The notes under the pieces were generated by a model that worked only from the letters and a program-made list of their open reading frames with translations, was not told the DNA's origin and did no database searches. A stretch of DNA of 64,000 nt, from NCBI RefSeq assembly GCF_003318255.1, contig NZ_QOCF01000027.1, positions 39,354 to 103,353 on the forward strand. Reading direction: 5' to 3'. How positions within the stretch are numbered: the first letter of the stretch is position 1; each line of letters begins with the position of its first letter. This DNA is from Ruegeria sp. A3M17. Lineage in GTDB: Bacteria; Pseudomonadota; Alphaproteobacteria; Rhodobacterales; Rhodobacteraceae. The position numbers and the translations under genes are program-made. Shown one piece after another: positions 8,454-18,023 of the stretch.

Positions 8454-9689
8454 ATGCGATGGATCATGTTCGTCCTGGGTCTTTGGTGCCTGTCCACAAG
8501 TGCAACCGCGCAAGATCGTGCTGCGGTTGAAAAACAATTCCAGTCTTGGCTACAAGAAACCATCTGGCCAAAGGCCAGAGCCAAGGGTGTTTCCAGGCGC
8601 ACGATGCAGCAGGCCTTTGACGGTGTGACGCTGAACTGGAAATTACCGGATCTGGTGCCGCCGGGGCAACCGATCAAAACCCCCAAACGGCAAAAACAGG
8701 CTGAATTTGGCTCTCCGGGTCGATACTTCAACGCGGGTTCCGTTCAGGGCGCAACATCAGTCGGGCGGCAGATGGCCCGGCGACACGCCGCAACCTTGTC
8801 GCGCGTCGAGACCGAAACCGGCGTACCCGCCCGCATCATTCTGGCCATCTGGGGTCGTGAGAGCGGCTATGGACAAGTTCCCATTCGGCACAACACCTTC
8901 CAGGTTCTGGGCACCAAAGGGTTCATGAGTACCCGCGCTGAATATTTCACCAAAGAGCTGATCGCGGCGCTGCAAATCGCCGAAGCGGGCGATGCACCGC
9001 CGGGCACAATGAAGAGCAGTTGGGCGGGCGCATTGGGCCAGCCGCAGTTCATGCCCTCCAATTTCCTGACCTATGCGGCCGACGGAAACGCGGACGGGAA
9101 AGCTGATATTTGGACCTCAGCCGAAGATACAATTGCCTCTATCGGGAATTATCTGGCGCAGCATAGCTGGAGAATCGGGCGCGATTGGGGGTTCGAAGTC
9201 ATAGTTCCTGACACCATATCCTGCGCACTGGAAGGTCCCGACCAAGGCAGACCCATTCGGGACTGGGCCGAAATGGGAATTGTTCGCGTGTCAGGCAAGC
9301 CGTTTCCAAAACATGAACTGGCAGGAGAGGGGTATTTGATGATGCCCGCAGGGCGGAACGGCCCTGCCTTTGTCGTCACACCGAACTTCTATGTCCTCAA
9401 GGAATACAACAAAAGCGATCTTTATGCCTTGTTCGTTGGACACGTCGGAGACCGCATTCAATATGGCGTTGGCGATTTCACAGGACGCTGGAGCAAGGTG
9501 GGAAACTTGTACCGGTCTGACATAGCGTCCATGCAACGCACACTGGAACAACAAGGACACGACGTGGGCGGGGCAGATGGCCTACCGGGTTTCAAAACCC
9601 GCCGCTCGATCGGGCGTTGGCAAGAATCGATCGGCCAGGCTCCGACCTGCTTTCCTGATGCGGGCATGAAGACCAGCCTGAAACAGTAG
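8454..9689 (+). CDS. Lytic murein transglycosylase, MltB-like (GH103) with peptidoglycan-binding domain
   Basis: A 411-residue secreted enzyme that cleaves the glycan strand of peptidoglycan, forming 1,6-anhydro-muramic ends. A signal peptide (about 1-19, ending TSATAQ) precedes the SLT_2 domain. The catalytic motif IWGRESGYG places the acid/base Glu at residue 136, and GALGQPQFMPSNFLTYAADG and NYLAQHSWRIGRDWG are further family signatures. The C-terminal about 65 residues resemble a PG_binding_1 repeat (SMQRTLEQQGHDVGGADGLPGFKTRRSI). No typical lipobox is seen, so it is probably soluble in the periplasm. It is divergent from the cyo operon, separated by 187 bases. Confidence 0.92.
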   Translation: MRWIMFVLGLWCLSTSATAQDRAAVEKQFQSWLQETIWPKARAKGVSRRTMQQAFDGVTLNWKLPDLVPPGQPIKTPKRQKQAEFGSPGRYFNAGSVQGATSVGRQMARRHAATLSRVETETGVPARIILAIWGRESGYGQVPIRHNTFQVLGTKGFMSTRAEYFTKELIAALQIAEAGDAPPGTMKSSWAGALGQPQFMPSNFLTYAADGNADGKADIWTSAEDTIASIGNYLAQHSWRIGRDWGFEVIVPDTISCALEGPDQGRPIRDWAEMGIVRVSGKPFPKHELAGEGYLMMPAGRNGPAFVVTPNFYVLKEYNKSDLYALFVGHVGDRIQYGVGDFTGRWSKVGNLYRSDIASMQRTLEQQGHDVGGADGLPGFKTRRSIGRWQESIGQAPTCFPDAGMKTSLKQ

Positions 9690-10093
9690 CGATTCGCCCT
9701 GATCCAGAGCCCCCTTAGCTGTTTGACCCAACGGCAACAGCCAAACGAAAAACGTCGCCTTTCACGAAAATGTCACGAAGCCTCCGAGTTTCAACATAAA
9801 ATTTCCGCTGCACCCCCGTTTCCATTCACAATCCACCTCTGGTTGCCCAATTTTCAGGCAAAGGCTTTAACCTTTTTTGAAATAATGCCACGTTCGATCT
9901 CAGTGAAAGGCGACTTTTGCAAACACGTTCCCGACTGCAAACCGAAAGACTGCGACGCGGTGTTCATTGCGATCTGAAAAAGCAAAATTCGAACCAGTCC
10001 CGGTCTCTTTCTGGGTCGGACAAACATGGTGGCCTTCAGCCATCCTGAAGGGATGCGCGTGGGTTGCCGAATAAAAAACGGGAGTTGAAAAAC
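9690..10093. other. Intergenic region with leader hairpin before oppA
   Basis: About 400 bases with no convincing gene; the short open frames have no family resemblance. The last 60 bases are the oppA leader. A perfect 7-bp hairpin (CCTTCAG / CTGAAGG, 5-base loop) sits at 10033-10051, about 40 bases before the oppA start. It is not followed by a U tract, so it is not a terminator. Confidence 0.5.
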
Positions 10094-11722
10094 ATGAACA
10101 AGTATATTCGTACATCTCTTGCGGGGCTGTTGACCTCGACCATGATAACCGGTGCTGCATTTGCCGCCGGAACCCATCCGACTACCGGCGAAGCGTTGGC
10201 GGATGACCAGACCTTTACCTATCGTATCTTGGACGAACACAGCTCAGTTGACCCTCAGGTTGTCGAAGATGTTTCCGGCGCCGAGATCGTGCGTGACCTG
10301 TTCGAAGGCCTGATGAACCAGGACGAAGACGGCAATCTGGTCCCCGGTGTTGCCACCGGTTACACCACCAACGACACCAAAGACGTTTACACCTTTACCC
10401 TGCGCGACGATGCGAAGTGGTCGAATGGTGATCCGGTAACCGCCGGCGATTTTGTTTTCGCCTGGAAACGTGCCGTCGATCCCGCGCTGTCCTCGCCCTA
10501 TGCATGGTTCATGGAACTGATGTCGATCGAGAACGCATCTGAAATCATCGCAGGGGACAAGTCGGTTGACGACTTGGGCGTTAAAGCCATCGACGACCAC
10601 ACGCTTGAAGTGACGCTCAGCGCACCGCTGCCGTACTTCCCGCAAATGACCACGCACTCGACCACCTTCCCTGCCCCGCAGAAAGTTGTCGAAGAGTTTG
10701 GCGACGCTTGGACCAAGCCCGAAAACATCGTATCGAATGGTGCATACGTCCTGACCGAGCATCTGCCGCAAGAACGTTCAGTCCGCGAGCGGAACGAAAA
10801 CTACTGGGACAACGACAACACCATCATCGAAAAGGTCGTGGCGCTGGTCATCAATGACGAAAACGTCGCCCTGACCCGCTATCTGGCAGGTGAGCTAGAC
10901 CGCACCGAAGTTCCCGCCGGTCAATTCCCACGCCTGCAGAAAGAGAACCCGGAAGAGGCAATCAGCTTCCCGCGCCTGTGTAACTATTATTACACGTTCA
11001 ACCTGTCCGATGGTGGACCCGAAGCCTTCAAAGACCCGAACGTCCGTCAGGCGCTGTCCCTGGCGGTTGATCGTAAGATCATCACCGAGAACATTATGGC
11101 AGGTGGGCAACCGCAAGCTTATACCTTTGCCCCGGCAGCAACCGCTGGCTTTGACGTTCCGGATGTAGAAATGGCGTCGATGTCGCAGGCCGAGCGCGAC
11201 GAATTGGCCAAGGAACTGCTAGCTGCAGCTGGTTATGGTCCCGACAACCCACTGAGCTTTGAGATGGTTTACAACACCTCGGAAGCGCACAAAAAAGTTG
11301 CCGTGGCCCTGAGCCAGATGTGGAAGCAAAAGCTGGGCATCAATGCCGAGCTGGCCAACATGGAATGGAAAATCTTCCTGGAAGAGCGTGGCAACCAGAA
11401 CTTCGATATGGCACGCGGCGCATGGTGTGGCGACTATAACGAAGCCTCGACCTTCCTCGATCTGCTACAGTCGGATTCCGGCTATAACGACGGCAAGTAC
11501 AACAACGCCCGCGTTGATGAACTGCTGTCCGAAGCCAAAACCTCTGACGATGCCGCTCCTCTCTACACCGAGGTCGAGCGTATCATCGCGCAAGAAACGC
11601 CCGTTATCCCGATCTATCACTATGCTGGCGTCTACATGATGGACAGCGATGTTGGTAACTGGCCGGTCAAAAACGTAGAGCAGAACTGGTATTCCAAGAA
11701 CCTCTACAAAACCGCCGAATAA
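10094..11722 (+). CDS. oppA: Oligopeptide ABC transporter, periplasmic substrate-binding protein
   Basis: A 542-residue family-5 solute-binding protein. The signal peptide (about 1-25, GLLTSTMITGAAFA|AG) is followed by typical OppA/MppA features: VRDLFEGLMNQDEDGNLVPG, YTFTLRDDAKWSNGDPVTAGDF with the W-S-(N/D)G-D-P-V-T-A motif, and DPNVRQALSLAVDR. It delivers peptides to the OppBC permease. The start at ATG 10094 has GGGAG nine bases before it; the frame is open upstream but only to a TTG. A strong hairpin (11738-11769) follows the gene and probably leaves oppA mRNA in excess over the permease genes. Confidence 0.94.
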   Translation: MNKYIRTSLAGLLTSTMITGAAFAAGTHPTTGEALADDQTFTYRILDEHSSVDPQVVEDVSGAEIVRDLFEGLMNQDEDGNLVPGVATGYTTNDTKDVYTFTLRDDAKWSNGDPVTAGDFVFAWKRAVDPALSSPYAWFMELMSIENASEIIAGDKSVDDLGVKAIDDHTLEVTLSAPLPYFPQMTTHSTTFPAPQKVVEEFGDAWTKPENIVSNGAYVLTEHLPQERSVRERNENYWDNDNTIIEKVVALVINDENVALTRYLAGELDRTEVPAGQFPRLQKENPEEAISFPRLCNYYYTFNLSDGGPEAFKDPNVRQALSLAVDRKIITENIMAGGQPQAYTFAPAATAGFDVPDVEMASMSQAERDELAKELLAAAGYGPDNPLSFEMVYNTSEAHKKVAVALSQMWKQKLGINAELANMEWKIFLEERGNQNFDMARGAWCGDYNEASTFLDLLQSDSGYNDGKYNNARVDELLSEAKTSDDAAPLYTEVERIIAQETPVIPIYHYAGVYMMDSDVGNWPVKNVEQNWYSKNLYKTAE

Positions 11723-11737
11723 TCTTCCTTAGACCAC

Positions 11738-11769
11738 GCTTTGCCCCGGAGTTCTTTCCGGGGCAAAGC
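11738..11769 (+). terminator. Intercistronic stem-loop after oppA
   Basis: Perfect 12-bp inverted repeat (GCTTTGCCCCGG / CCGGGGCAAAGC) with an 8-base loop, lying 15 bases after the oppA stop and 18 bases before oppB. There is no U tract after the stem, so it is more likely an mRNA-stabilising or partially attenuating structure than a full terminator. Such structures after binding-protein genes help keep the binding protein in excess. Confidence 0.75.
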
Positions 11770-11787
11770 CAATAATGGGGGCATGAA

Positions 11788-12711
11788 ATGCTTGCCTATA
11801 TCGTCCGGCGATTGCTGATCGCCGTCCCAACGATCCTTTTGCTGATCGTTGCAAGTTTCTTTCTGATGCACTTCGCGCCAGGTGGGCCATTCACATCGGA
11901 ACGGCCACTGCCGCCCGCGGTTCTGGCCAATATCGAGGCGCGGTACGGTTTGGACCAACCGCTGTGGAAACAGCTGTGGGACTATCTGTACAACATCGTC
12001 GTGCATTTTGATTTCGGCCCGTCCTTTAAGTTCAAGGACCGGGATGTAAATGACATCATCGCGCAGGGTTTCCCGATCTCGCTGACCTACGGTTCGCTGT
12101 CCTTCCTGGTCGCAACAACCGTCGGAGTCTCGCTGGGGATTGCCGCTGCGATCAAGCACAACAGCTGGATCGACTATCTTGCTGTTGGTTTGGGAATCGC
12201 AGCGCAAGCGCTGCCGAACTTCATCATGGGTCCGATCCTGATCTTGACCTTCACCTTGTGGCTGGGGTGGCTGCCGGGTGGTGGCTGGAATGGCGGCCAG
12301 TGGCCGTACCTGATCATGCCCGTTATCGCGCTTGCGACCTCATACATGGGGTCCATTGCACGGATCACGCGGTCATCGATGCTGGAAGTTCTGAACTCGA
12401 ACTTCATCCGCACGGCCCGCGCCAAGGGTCTGCCGACAAGAACCGTGATCTGGCGCCACGCGCTGAAACCAACCTTGCTGCCCGTTGTGTCCTATCTAGG
12501 ACCGGTCTTCGTCTACGTTCTGACCGGTTCGGTCTTTGTGGACATCTATTTTTCGACCGGTGGACTGGGGCAGGCTTATGTGGGGTCCGCGCTGTCGCGT
12601 GATTACGCGGTGCTGTTGGGGGTCACGATCCTGTATGGCGTCCTGACCGTTCTCGTAAACCTGCTGACCGACCTGGCCTATGCCTGGTTCGATCCGAAAA
12701 TCCGTTACTGA
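11788..12711 (+). CDS. oppB: Oligopeptide ABC transporter permease OppB
   Basis: A 307-residue inner-membrane permease with six helices. It starts with the typical MLAYIVRRLLIAVPTILLLIVASFFLMHFAPGGP-type N-terminus, here at the first ATG. The cytoplasmic EAA loop reads IRTARAKGLPTRTVIWRHALKP, the ATPase contact site of binding-protein-dependent permeases. It follows the oppA hairpin and precedes oppC by 10 bases. Confidence 0.95.
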   Translation: MLAYIVRRLLIAVPTILLLIVASFFLMHFAPGGPFTSERPLPPAVLANIEARYGLDQPLWKQLWDYLYNIVVHFDFGPSFKFKDRDVNDIIAQGFPISLTYGSLSFLVATTVGVSLGIAAAIKHNSWIDYLAVGLGIAAQALPNFIMGPILILTFTLWLGWLPGGGWNGGQWPYLIMPVIALATSYMGSIARITRSSMLEVLNSNFIRTARAKGLPTRTVIWRHALKPTLLPVVSYLGPVFVYVLTGSVFVDIYFSTGGLGQAYVGSALSRDYAVLLGVTILYGVLTVLVNLLTDLAYAWFDPKIRY

Positions 12712-12721
12712 GGGGCTGGCA

Positions 12722-13651
12722 ATGCTTGGTAAATCACAAAAAGCCGCCCACCTGGCCGAAGATATCACCGATTACACGGTCATTCAGGGGCGTTCACTTT
12801 GGCAGGACGCACGTATGCGTTTTGTTCGCAACAAGGCGGCCATGGCGAGCCTGTTCATTCTGGCTATGATCGTTTTGTTCACGATCATTGGCCCCTACTT
12901 TGCCGTTTGGAGCAACGAGGAAATCGACTGGAATGTCATGGGCGACGTCCGCGGCATGGGAATGCCGTCCGCAGAGACTGGACATTTCTTCGGCGTCGAC
13001 GATCTGGGGCGCGATCTATACAGCCGCATCATTCAGGCGACGACGACATCGCTGCTGGTGGGTCTGATCGGTGCCGCGACCGCCCTGATCGTCGGTACAT
13101 GTTACGGTATTGCTGCAGGGTATATCGGTGGCCGTACTGATGGTGTAATGATGCGCTTCGTCGATATCCTGCTGGCCATTCCGGCAACTCTGGTCATCAT
13201 CCTGTTGTTGGTTGTCGCGGGTCGATCATTCGTGATGCTGTTCATCGCACTTGGCGCGGTCGGCTGGCTGACGATGGCACGGATTGTCCGGGGGCAAACC
13301 CTGACCCTGAAGAACCGAGAGTTCATCGAGGCCGCGCGCGCAGCTGGGGTCAGTGAATTCACCATCATGTATCGCCATATCCTGCCCAACCTTCTGGGCG
13401 TGGTGATTGTGTATGCTTCGCTGCTGGTGCCTGAGATGATCCTGACTGAAAGTTTCATCTCGTTCCTCGGCCTTGGGATTTCTGAACCCTACACGTCGCT
13501 GGGTCGACTGATCGCCGAAGGGGCCGGGACGATGGGTTATGGCACACTGTGGCAGTTGTTGTTCCCACTGACATTCTACGTCGCAATCATCATCACCATG
13601 TTCTTCATAGGTGATGGCCTGCGCGACGCTCTGGACCCGAAGGATCGCTGA
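12722..13651 (+). CDS. oppC: Oligopeptide ABC transporter permease OppC
   Basis: A 309-residue permease partner of OppB. It has the N-terminal OppC segment (SLWQDARMRFVRNKAAMASL), the periplasmic motif FFGVDDLGRDLYSRIIQ that marks DppC/OppC proteins, and the EAA loop EFIEAARAAGVSEFTIMYRHILPN. The start at ATG 12722 follows a GAGGGG ribosome site; the upstream in-frame extension belongs to the oppB end. It is one base from the fused ATPase gene. Confidence 0.95.
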   Translation: MLGKSQKAAHLAEDITDYTVIQGRSLWQDARMRFVRNKAAMASLFILAMIVLFTIIGPYFAVWSNEEIDWNVMGDVRGMGMPSAETGHFFGVDDLGRDLYSRIIQATTTSLLVGLIGAATALIVGTCYGIAAGYIGGRTDGVMMRFVDILLAIPATLVIILLLVVAGRSFVMLFIALGAVGWLTMARIVRGQTLTLKNREFIEAARAAGVSEFTIMYRHILPNLLGVVIVYASLLVPEMILTESFISFLGLGISEPYTSLGRLIAEGAGTMGYGTLWQLLFPLTFYVAIIITMFFIGDGLRDALDPKDR

Positions 13652-13652
13652 T

Positions 13653-15458
13653 ATGAGCCTGTTTTCCATAAAAGACCTGAGCGTCCAGTTCAACACCGCC
13701 GATGGCGTTGTCGAGGCCGTCAAAGGCATCAGTTTTGACATCAATCCGGGTGAATGCCTTGGCATCGTAGGTGAAAGTGGGTCTGGTAAAAGCCAGACCT
13801 TCATGGCCGCGATGGGCCTGCTGCCGCCTGCCGGGCTGGCAACCGGTTCCGCCCTGCTGAACGGACAGGAAATTCTGAACCTGCCCGTCAACAAGCTGAA
13901 CCAGATCCGTGGCGACGATGTCGGCATGATTTTTCAGGATCCTCTGACCGCCCTGACCCCGCACCTGCGGATCGGCCAGCAGATGCGCGAAGTTCTGCAG
14001 GTTCACGAAGGGCTGCAAGGTTCGGCTGCTCGGGCGCGCTGTCTTGAATGGCTCGAACGTGTACGCATCCCCGAGGCTAAACGGCGCCTGGATCAGTATC
14101 CACATGAGCTGTCCGGCGGTATGCGCCAGCGGGTCATGATCGCAATGTCCATGCTGTGTAATCCAAAGCTGTTGATCGCTGATGAACCGACGACAGCGCT
14201 GGATGTAACCGTTCAGGCCGACATTCTGGACCTGATGGTGCGCCTGCAAAAGGACGAAGGCACCGCGATTGCACTGATTACGCACGACATGGGCGTTGTC
14301 GCACGTATGTGCGACCGCGTTCAGGTCATGCGGCTGGGTCAATTCGTCGAAGCCGGCGAGACGCGCGAAATTTTCCGAGCGCCTAAACACGACTACACCA
14401 AGACTTTGCTGGCCGCGATGCCCCGCATCGACGCCGGCGACGCACCCAAGGCGCTAGAAAAAGTCGATGAGCCGCTGCTGAAAGTCGACGACGTCAAAGT
14501 GCACTTCCCAATCCACGTCTCGGGCGGTTTGTTCGGACACAAAGTACCTTTGAAAGCCGTTGATGGTGTCAGTTTTGACATCCGAAAGGGCGAAACATTG
14601 GGAGTTGTGGGCGAGTCCGGCTGTGGAAAGTCAACGCTGGCACGGGCCGTTCTGCAGTTGATCGAACCCAGCGCGGGAAATGTCAGTTGGCTGGGTCATC
14701 CCATTGTAGGGCTTAGAAGGGCCGAGTTGAACAAGTACCGCAAGGACTTGCAGATCGTGTTCCAAGATCCGCTGGCCAGCCTCGATCCGCGGATGACCAT
14801 CTCGGCCTCAATTGCGGAACCGCTGAAGACCTATCGCCCTGACCTGACTGAGCGGGAACGCAAGAAGCTGGTCGCCGAAATGATGGAACGGGTCGGCCTG
14901 AAGGCCAACATGATCAACCGCTATCCGCACGAGCTTTCGGGCGGTCAGAACCAGCGCGTCGGCATTGCGCGGGCGATGATCAACAAACCCAAGCTGATCA
15001 TCTGCGACGAAGCTGTGTCGGCGCTGGACGTGTCGATTCAGGCGCAGATCGTGGAGTTGCTGCGCGAGTTGCAGCAGGAGTTCGGTCTGTCGATGATCTT
15101 TATCAGCCACGACCTCTCGGTCGTTCGGGCGGTATCGAACCGGATCATGGTGCTGTATCTGGGCCGGATCGTGGAACTGGGTGACGGAGAAGTGATCTGT
15201 TCTGATCCGATCCACCCCTACACCAAATCGCTGATTTCGGCCGTGCCAATCCCGGACCCGGATGTGGAGCGCAGTCGCACACGCCTGAAATTGCCGGGTG
15301 AGCTGCCCTCACCGATGGATCCGAAAGCCGCGTTGCGTTTCCTCCCAAGTCGTTTGGCGGCTGGTGAGAATGACTATGTTCCTCAGTTGAGTGAAGTGAA
15401 GCCTAATCATTTTGTGGCCGAGCACGACCCGCTCGAGGCGATCATGGCAAAGGCATAA
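13653..15458 (+). CDS. oppDF: Fused oligopeptide ABC transporter ATP-binding protein (OppD-OppF)
   Basis: A 601-residue polypeptide with two complete nucleotide-binding domains in tandem, the OppD and OppF equivalents. Domain 1 has Walker A GESGSGKS (40-47), signature LSGGMRQRV and Walker [13 protein letters not shown]. Domain 2 has Walker [10 protein letters not shown] (about 319-327), signature [15 protein letters not shown] and Walker [13 protein letters not shown]. The oligo_HPY C-terminal extension ([16 protein letters not shown]) is present at the end. The fusion fixes a 1:1 ratio of the two ATPases. The ATG at 13653 is one base after the oppC stop. Confidence 0.95.
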   Translation: MSLFSIKDLSVQFNTADGVVEAVKGISFDINPGECLGIVGESGSGKSQTFMAAMGLLPPAGLATGSALLNGQEILNLPVNKLNQIRGDDVGMIFQDPLTALTPHLRIGQQMREVLQVHEGLQGSAARARCLEWLERVRIPEAKRRLDQYPHELSGGMRQRVMIAMSMLCNPKLLIADEPTTALDVTVQADILDLMVRLQKDEGTAIALITHDMGVVARMCDRVQVMRLGQFVEAGETREIFRAPKHDYTKTLLAAMPRIDAGDAPKALEKVDEPLLKVDDVKVHFPIHVSGGLFGHKVPLKAVDGVSFDIRKGETLGVVGESGCGKSTLARAVLQLIEPSAGNVSWLGHPIVGLRRAELNKYRKDLQIVFQDPLASLDPRMTISASIAEPLKTYRPDLTERERKKLVAEMMERVGLKANMINRYPHELSGGQNQRVGIARAMINKPKLIICDEAVSALDVSIQAQIVELLRELQQEFGLSMIFISHDLSVVRAVSNRIMVLYLGRIVELGDGEVICSDPIHPYTKSLISAVPIPDPDVERSRTRLKLPGELPSPMDPKAALRFLPSRLAAGENDYVPQLSEVKPNHFVAEHDPLEAIMAKA

Positions 15459-15463
15459 ACCCG

Positions 15464-15507
15464 CCTGCTCCGAAGCAATTCACAGTCTTCGGGGCAGGTT
15501 CGTTTTT
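15464..15507 (+). terminator. Rho-independent terminator of the opp operon
   Basis: A 12-bp stem (CCTGCTCCGAAG / CTTCGGGGCAGG, one G-U pair) with an 11-base loop, followed by TTCGTTTTT. It begins about five bases after the oppDF stop codon. Confidence 0.85.
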
Positions 15508-15769
15508 AGATGTTTCGGCGACTCCTTTTTGTTTCCGCATTGCGTCCAATGTGCGTAATTTTATCTATTTCAACACAAAATTGACAACCTTCGAGGCTAT
15601 GTTATGGCCAGCATGAGCACAGCATTTTGACTTCCGATTTCGACGGTGGCACGATCTCTCCAAGTGGACCGGCTTTGCCTATTTGCGTTGATTGTTCTAA
15701 CCGCACACACTATGAGGTTGCGTCGACAAAACACTTTCATACGGACAAGACTTTTTGCTGAGAGGTAGC
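15508..15769. other. Intergenic leader region upstream of galU
   Basis: About 260 bases with no recognisable gene. A TTGACA hexamer at 15581-15586 is a possible -35 element; candidate -10 sequences downstream (TATGTT, TTATGG) have poor spacing, so the promoter assignment is weak. If used, it would give a leader of roughly 160 bases before galU. Confidence 0.35.
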
Positions 15770-16663
15770 ATGGCACGTAAGGTCACAAAGGCGATTTTTC
15801 CGGTTGCGGGTCTTGGTACTCGCTTTCTGCCCGCGACAAAATCGGTACCTAAGGAAATCATGACCCTGGTCGATCGCCCGCTGGTTCAATACGCAATCGA
15901 CGAAGCCCGGGCGGCCGGGATTACCGAATTCATTTTTGTAACGTCCCGCGGAAAATCGGCGCTTGAGGACTATTTTGACCACAACCAAATCCTTGAACAA
16001 ACGCTTAAGGAAAAGGGCAAAGACGACCTGTTGGAAACGCTAAATGCGACCAACATGGAAAGCGGGGCAATCGCCTATATCCGGCAACACAAAGCTTTGG
16101 GCTTGGGTCACGCCGTATGGTGCGCACGCCGCCTGATCGGAGACGAACCATTTGCGGTCATGCTGCCCGACGACGTCATCGCGGGGGAAAAGCCCTGCTT
16201 GCAGCAGATGATAGAAGCCTATGAAGAAACCGGCGGCAATATGGTTGCCACCATGGAAGTTCCCTCGGAAAAGACAAGCTCTTACGGCGTTCTGGATGTC
16301 GGCGATAACATCGGCACAGTCGTGCGCGCGCGCGGCATGGTCGAGAAACCGAAACCCGAGGAGGCACCGTCCAATTTGGCGGTTATCGGTCGTTACATTC
16401 TGCGCCCATCGGTTCTGTACAACCTTAATCAGAACAAGCTAGGCAGTGGCGGCGAGATTCAACTGACGGACGCAATCGCCGAAGACATCAGAAACGGTGT
16501 CCCGGTCTTCGGGTACAAATTCGACGGCCAACGGTTTGACTGCGGGTCAAAAGCGGGTTTCCTGCAGGCGACCGTCGCCTTTGCGCTGGCGCGCGATGAC
16601 CTTCGAGAGGATTTGCAGAAATACCTGCACGAAGTTGTCGCCACGGGTCAGGCAGCCCAGTAA
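15770..16663 (+). CDS. galU: UTP-glucose-1-phosphate uridylyltransferase
   Basis: A 297-residue nucleotidyltransferase making UDP-glucose from UTP and glucose-1-phosphate, a precursor for surface polysaccharides. It has the nucleotide-binding motif GLGTRFLPATKSVPKE near the N-terminus, then FVTSRGKSALEDYFD, GLGHAVWCAR, FAVMLPDDV and the VEKP segment typical of GalU. The ATG at 15770 follows GAGAGG by four bases. The gene has its own terminator (16710-16741) and stands upstream of the GDP-fucose genes, which run in the opposite direction. Confidence 0.96.
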   Translation: MARKVTKAIFPVAGLGTRFLPATKSVPKEIMTLVDRPLVQYAIDEARAAGITEFIFVTSRGKSALEDYFDHNQILEQTLKEKGKDDLLETLNATNMESGAIAYIRQHKALGLGHAVWCARRLIGDEPFAVMLPDDVIAGEKPCLQQMIEAYEETGGNMVATMEVPSEKTSSYGVLDVGDNIGTVVRARGMVEKPKPEEAPSNLAVIGRYILRPSVLYNLNQNKLGSGGEIQLTDAIAEDIRNGVPVFGYKFDGQRFDCGSKAGFLQATVAFALARDDLREDLQKYLHEVVATGQAAQ

Positions 16664-16709
16664 CTAGGGATTGCGGCCTCGAAGACGAGGCAAACGGTAT
16701 CGTATTAAG

Positions 16710-16741
16710 GGCAAACTGCGGGCATTGCAGTTTGCCTTTTT
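16710..16741 (+). terminator. Rho-independent terminator of galU
   Basis: Perfect 10-bp stem (GGCAAACTGC / GCAGTTTGCC) with a 7-base loop and a TTTTT tail, about 46 bases after the galU stop. Confidence 0.9.
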
Positions 16742-16911
16742 CTTTCGGTGTGGATGAAAGGCCCTGGGGCAGATTGGACAGCCCTTCACTCTGGGAAAAT
16801 ATTGGCACAACATTAACCGAGCGTTCGTACCGGTCAGGCGGGATTCATGTGAAGCGCGGCAGTCTGGCGCGCAACGCAATTGTCGATCCGACAACCAACG
16901 GAGAATGCCCT

Positions 16912-17988
16912 TTGTCCCAAAATTCGCCCAAATTGAACTTGCCATTCCTGCAACCTTCGCAAGCGCAAAAACACATCACGCATAACGAAGCCCTGAGACG
17001 CCTTGATCTGATCGTCCAGCTGAGTGTTGCGTCTATTAATGCCTCAACCCCGCCCGCAGTTCCGGCTCAGGGCGAGCTTTATGCCCTTGGATCAACACCC
17101 ATCGGCGATTGGTCGGATCATGCCGGAGAACTTGCAGCCTGGTTGGACAATGACTGGCATTTTATAACACCCAAATCGGGCTGGCGCGCGTGGGACCAAG
17201 AGACTAACCGTCTGACAATTTGGGACGGGTCAGAATGGGTCGAACCCCCGACTAAGACGCAGAACCTGCCAGGCATCGGAATTGCCACCGGGCACGACAT
17301 GACCAACCGTCTGTCGGTGCGCGCGCCTGCAACCTTGCTAAGCCACGAAGGTGCCGGGCATCAACTGAAGATCAACAAGGCAAATGCGGGTGAGACCGCA
17401 TCTCTGTTGTTTCAGTCCAATTGGACCGGGCATGCTGAAATGGGCCTGTCCGGTAACACAGGCTTTTCTATCAAGGTCTCGCCGGATGGGAACAGTTGGT
17501 CCGAAGCGCTGAACTTTGATCCAGCGTCCGGGGTAGTCACTGGCACGGCCGTGCAAAACAGTGCATACGACACAACAGCGGGCCGCCTGATGCGGGCCGA
17601 CTACGGGTATGGGCCCGGAAATCTTTTGGGGGCGGTCACGCAAAGTGGCGGAACCCCGACCGGCGCTGTGATTGAACGAGGAGCCACACCGAGTGGTGAT
17701 TTCGTCCGGTTCGCTGATGGTACCCAGATTTGCACCGCTTCACTGGATGCAACGACCTGCACAAACACCGAAGGTGCACTGTACGCAAGCTCGTCGGAAG
17801 CATGGGATTTTCCAGCTGCTTTTGCTGCGGGCACGACGCCGGCACTCAGCGGCAGCGGAGGTTCAATCGGCAGGTTTATCGGGTTTGATGGACCGACCGA
17901 CACTCAGGTCGTGTACAAAGTTCTTTCGTCTGCTTCTGACGCAACGGTTTTACCACCAACGGCCATAGCTATTGGCCGCTGGTTCTGA
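16912..17988 (+). CDS. DUF2793 domain-containing protein
   Basis: Around 358 residues. The N-terminal region LNLPFLQPSQAQKHITHNEALRRLD is the hallmark of DUF2793, and the W-rich stretch that follows (WHFITPKSGWRAWD, WDGSEWVEP) belongs to the same domain. The C-terminal part is Gly/Thr/Ser-rich and beta-like, similar in feel to fibre or adhesin proteins. No signal peptide or membrane helix is seen. I start it at TTG 16912, which has GGAG eight bases upstream and gives the usual family N-terminus; a GTG at 16849 is possible. DUF2793 proteins occur in alphaproteobacterial prophages and near exopolysaccharide genes. Function unknown; the location between galU and fcl suggests a surface role, which is inference. 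Confidence 0.8.
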   Translation: MSQNSPKLNLPFLQPSQAQKHITHNEALRRLDLIVQLSVASINASTPPAVPAQGELYALGSTPIGDWSDHAGELAAWLDNDWHFITPKSGWRAWDQETNRLTIWDGSEWVEPPTKTQNLPGIGIATGHDMTNRLSVRAPATLLSHEGAGHQLKINKANAGETASLLFQSNWTGHAEMGLSGNTGFSIKVSPDGNSWSEALNFDPASGVVTGTAVQNSAYDTTAGRLMRADYGYGPGNLLGAVTQSGGTPTGAVIERGATPSGDFVRFADGTQICTASLDATTCTNTEGALYASSSEAWDFPAAFAAGTTPALSGSGGSIGRFIGFDGPTDTQVVYKVLSSASDATVLPPTAIAIGRWF

Positions 17989-17995
17989 TCCGACA

Positions 17996-18023
17996 GACTG
18001 CCCGGATCTTTGTCCGGGCGGTC
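17996..18023. terminator. Hairpin between convergent DUF2793 and fcl genes
   Basis: An 11-bp stem (GACTGCCCGGA / TCCGGGCGGTC, one G-U pair) with a 6-base loop fills the space between the two convergent stop codons and reaches into the fcl stop. It lacks a good U tract on either side but could act on both strands. Confidence 0.6.

Noticed and set aside
16732..16911. Extending the DUF2793 gene back to a TTG near 16732
   Set aside because: That start lies inside the galU terminator and lacks a ribosome site, while TTG 16912 has a well-placed GGAG and gives the usual family N-terminus.
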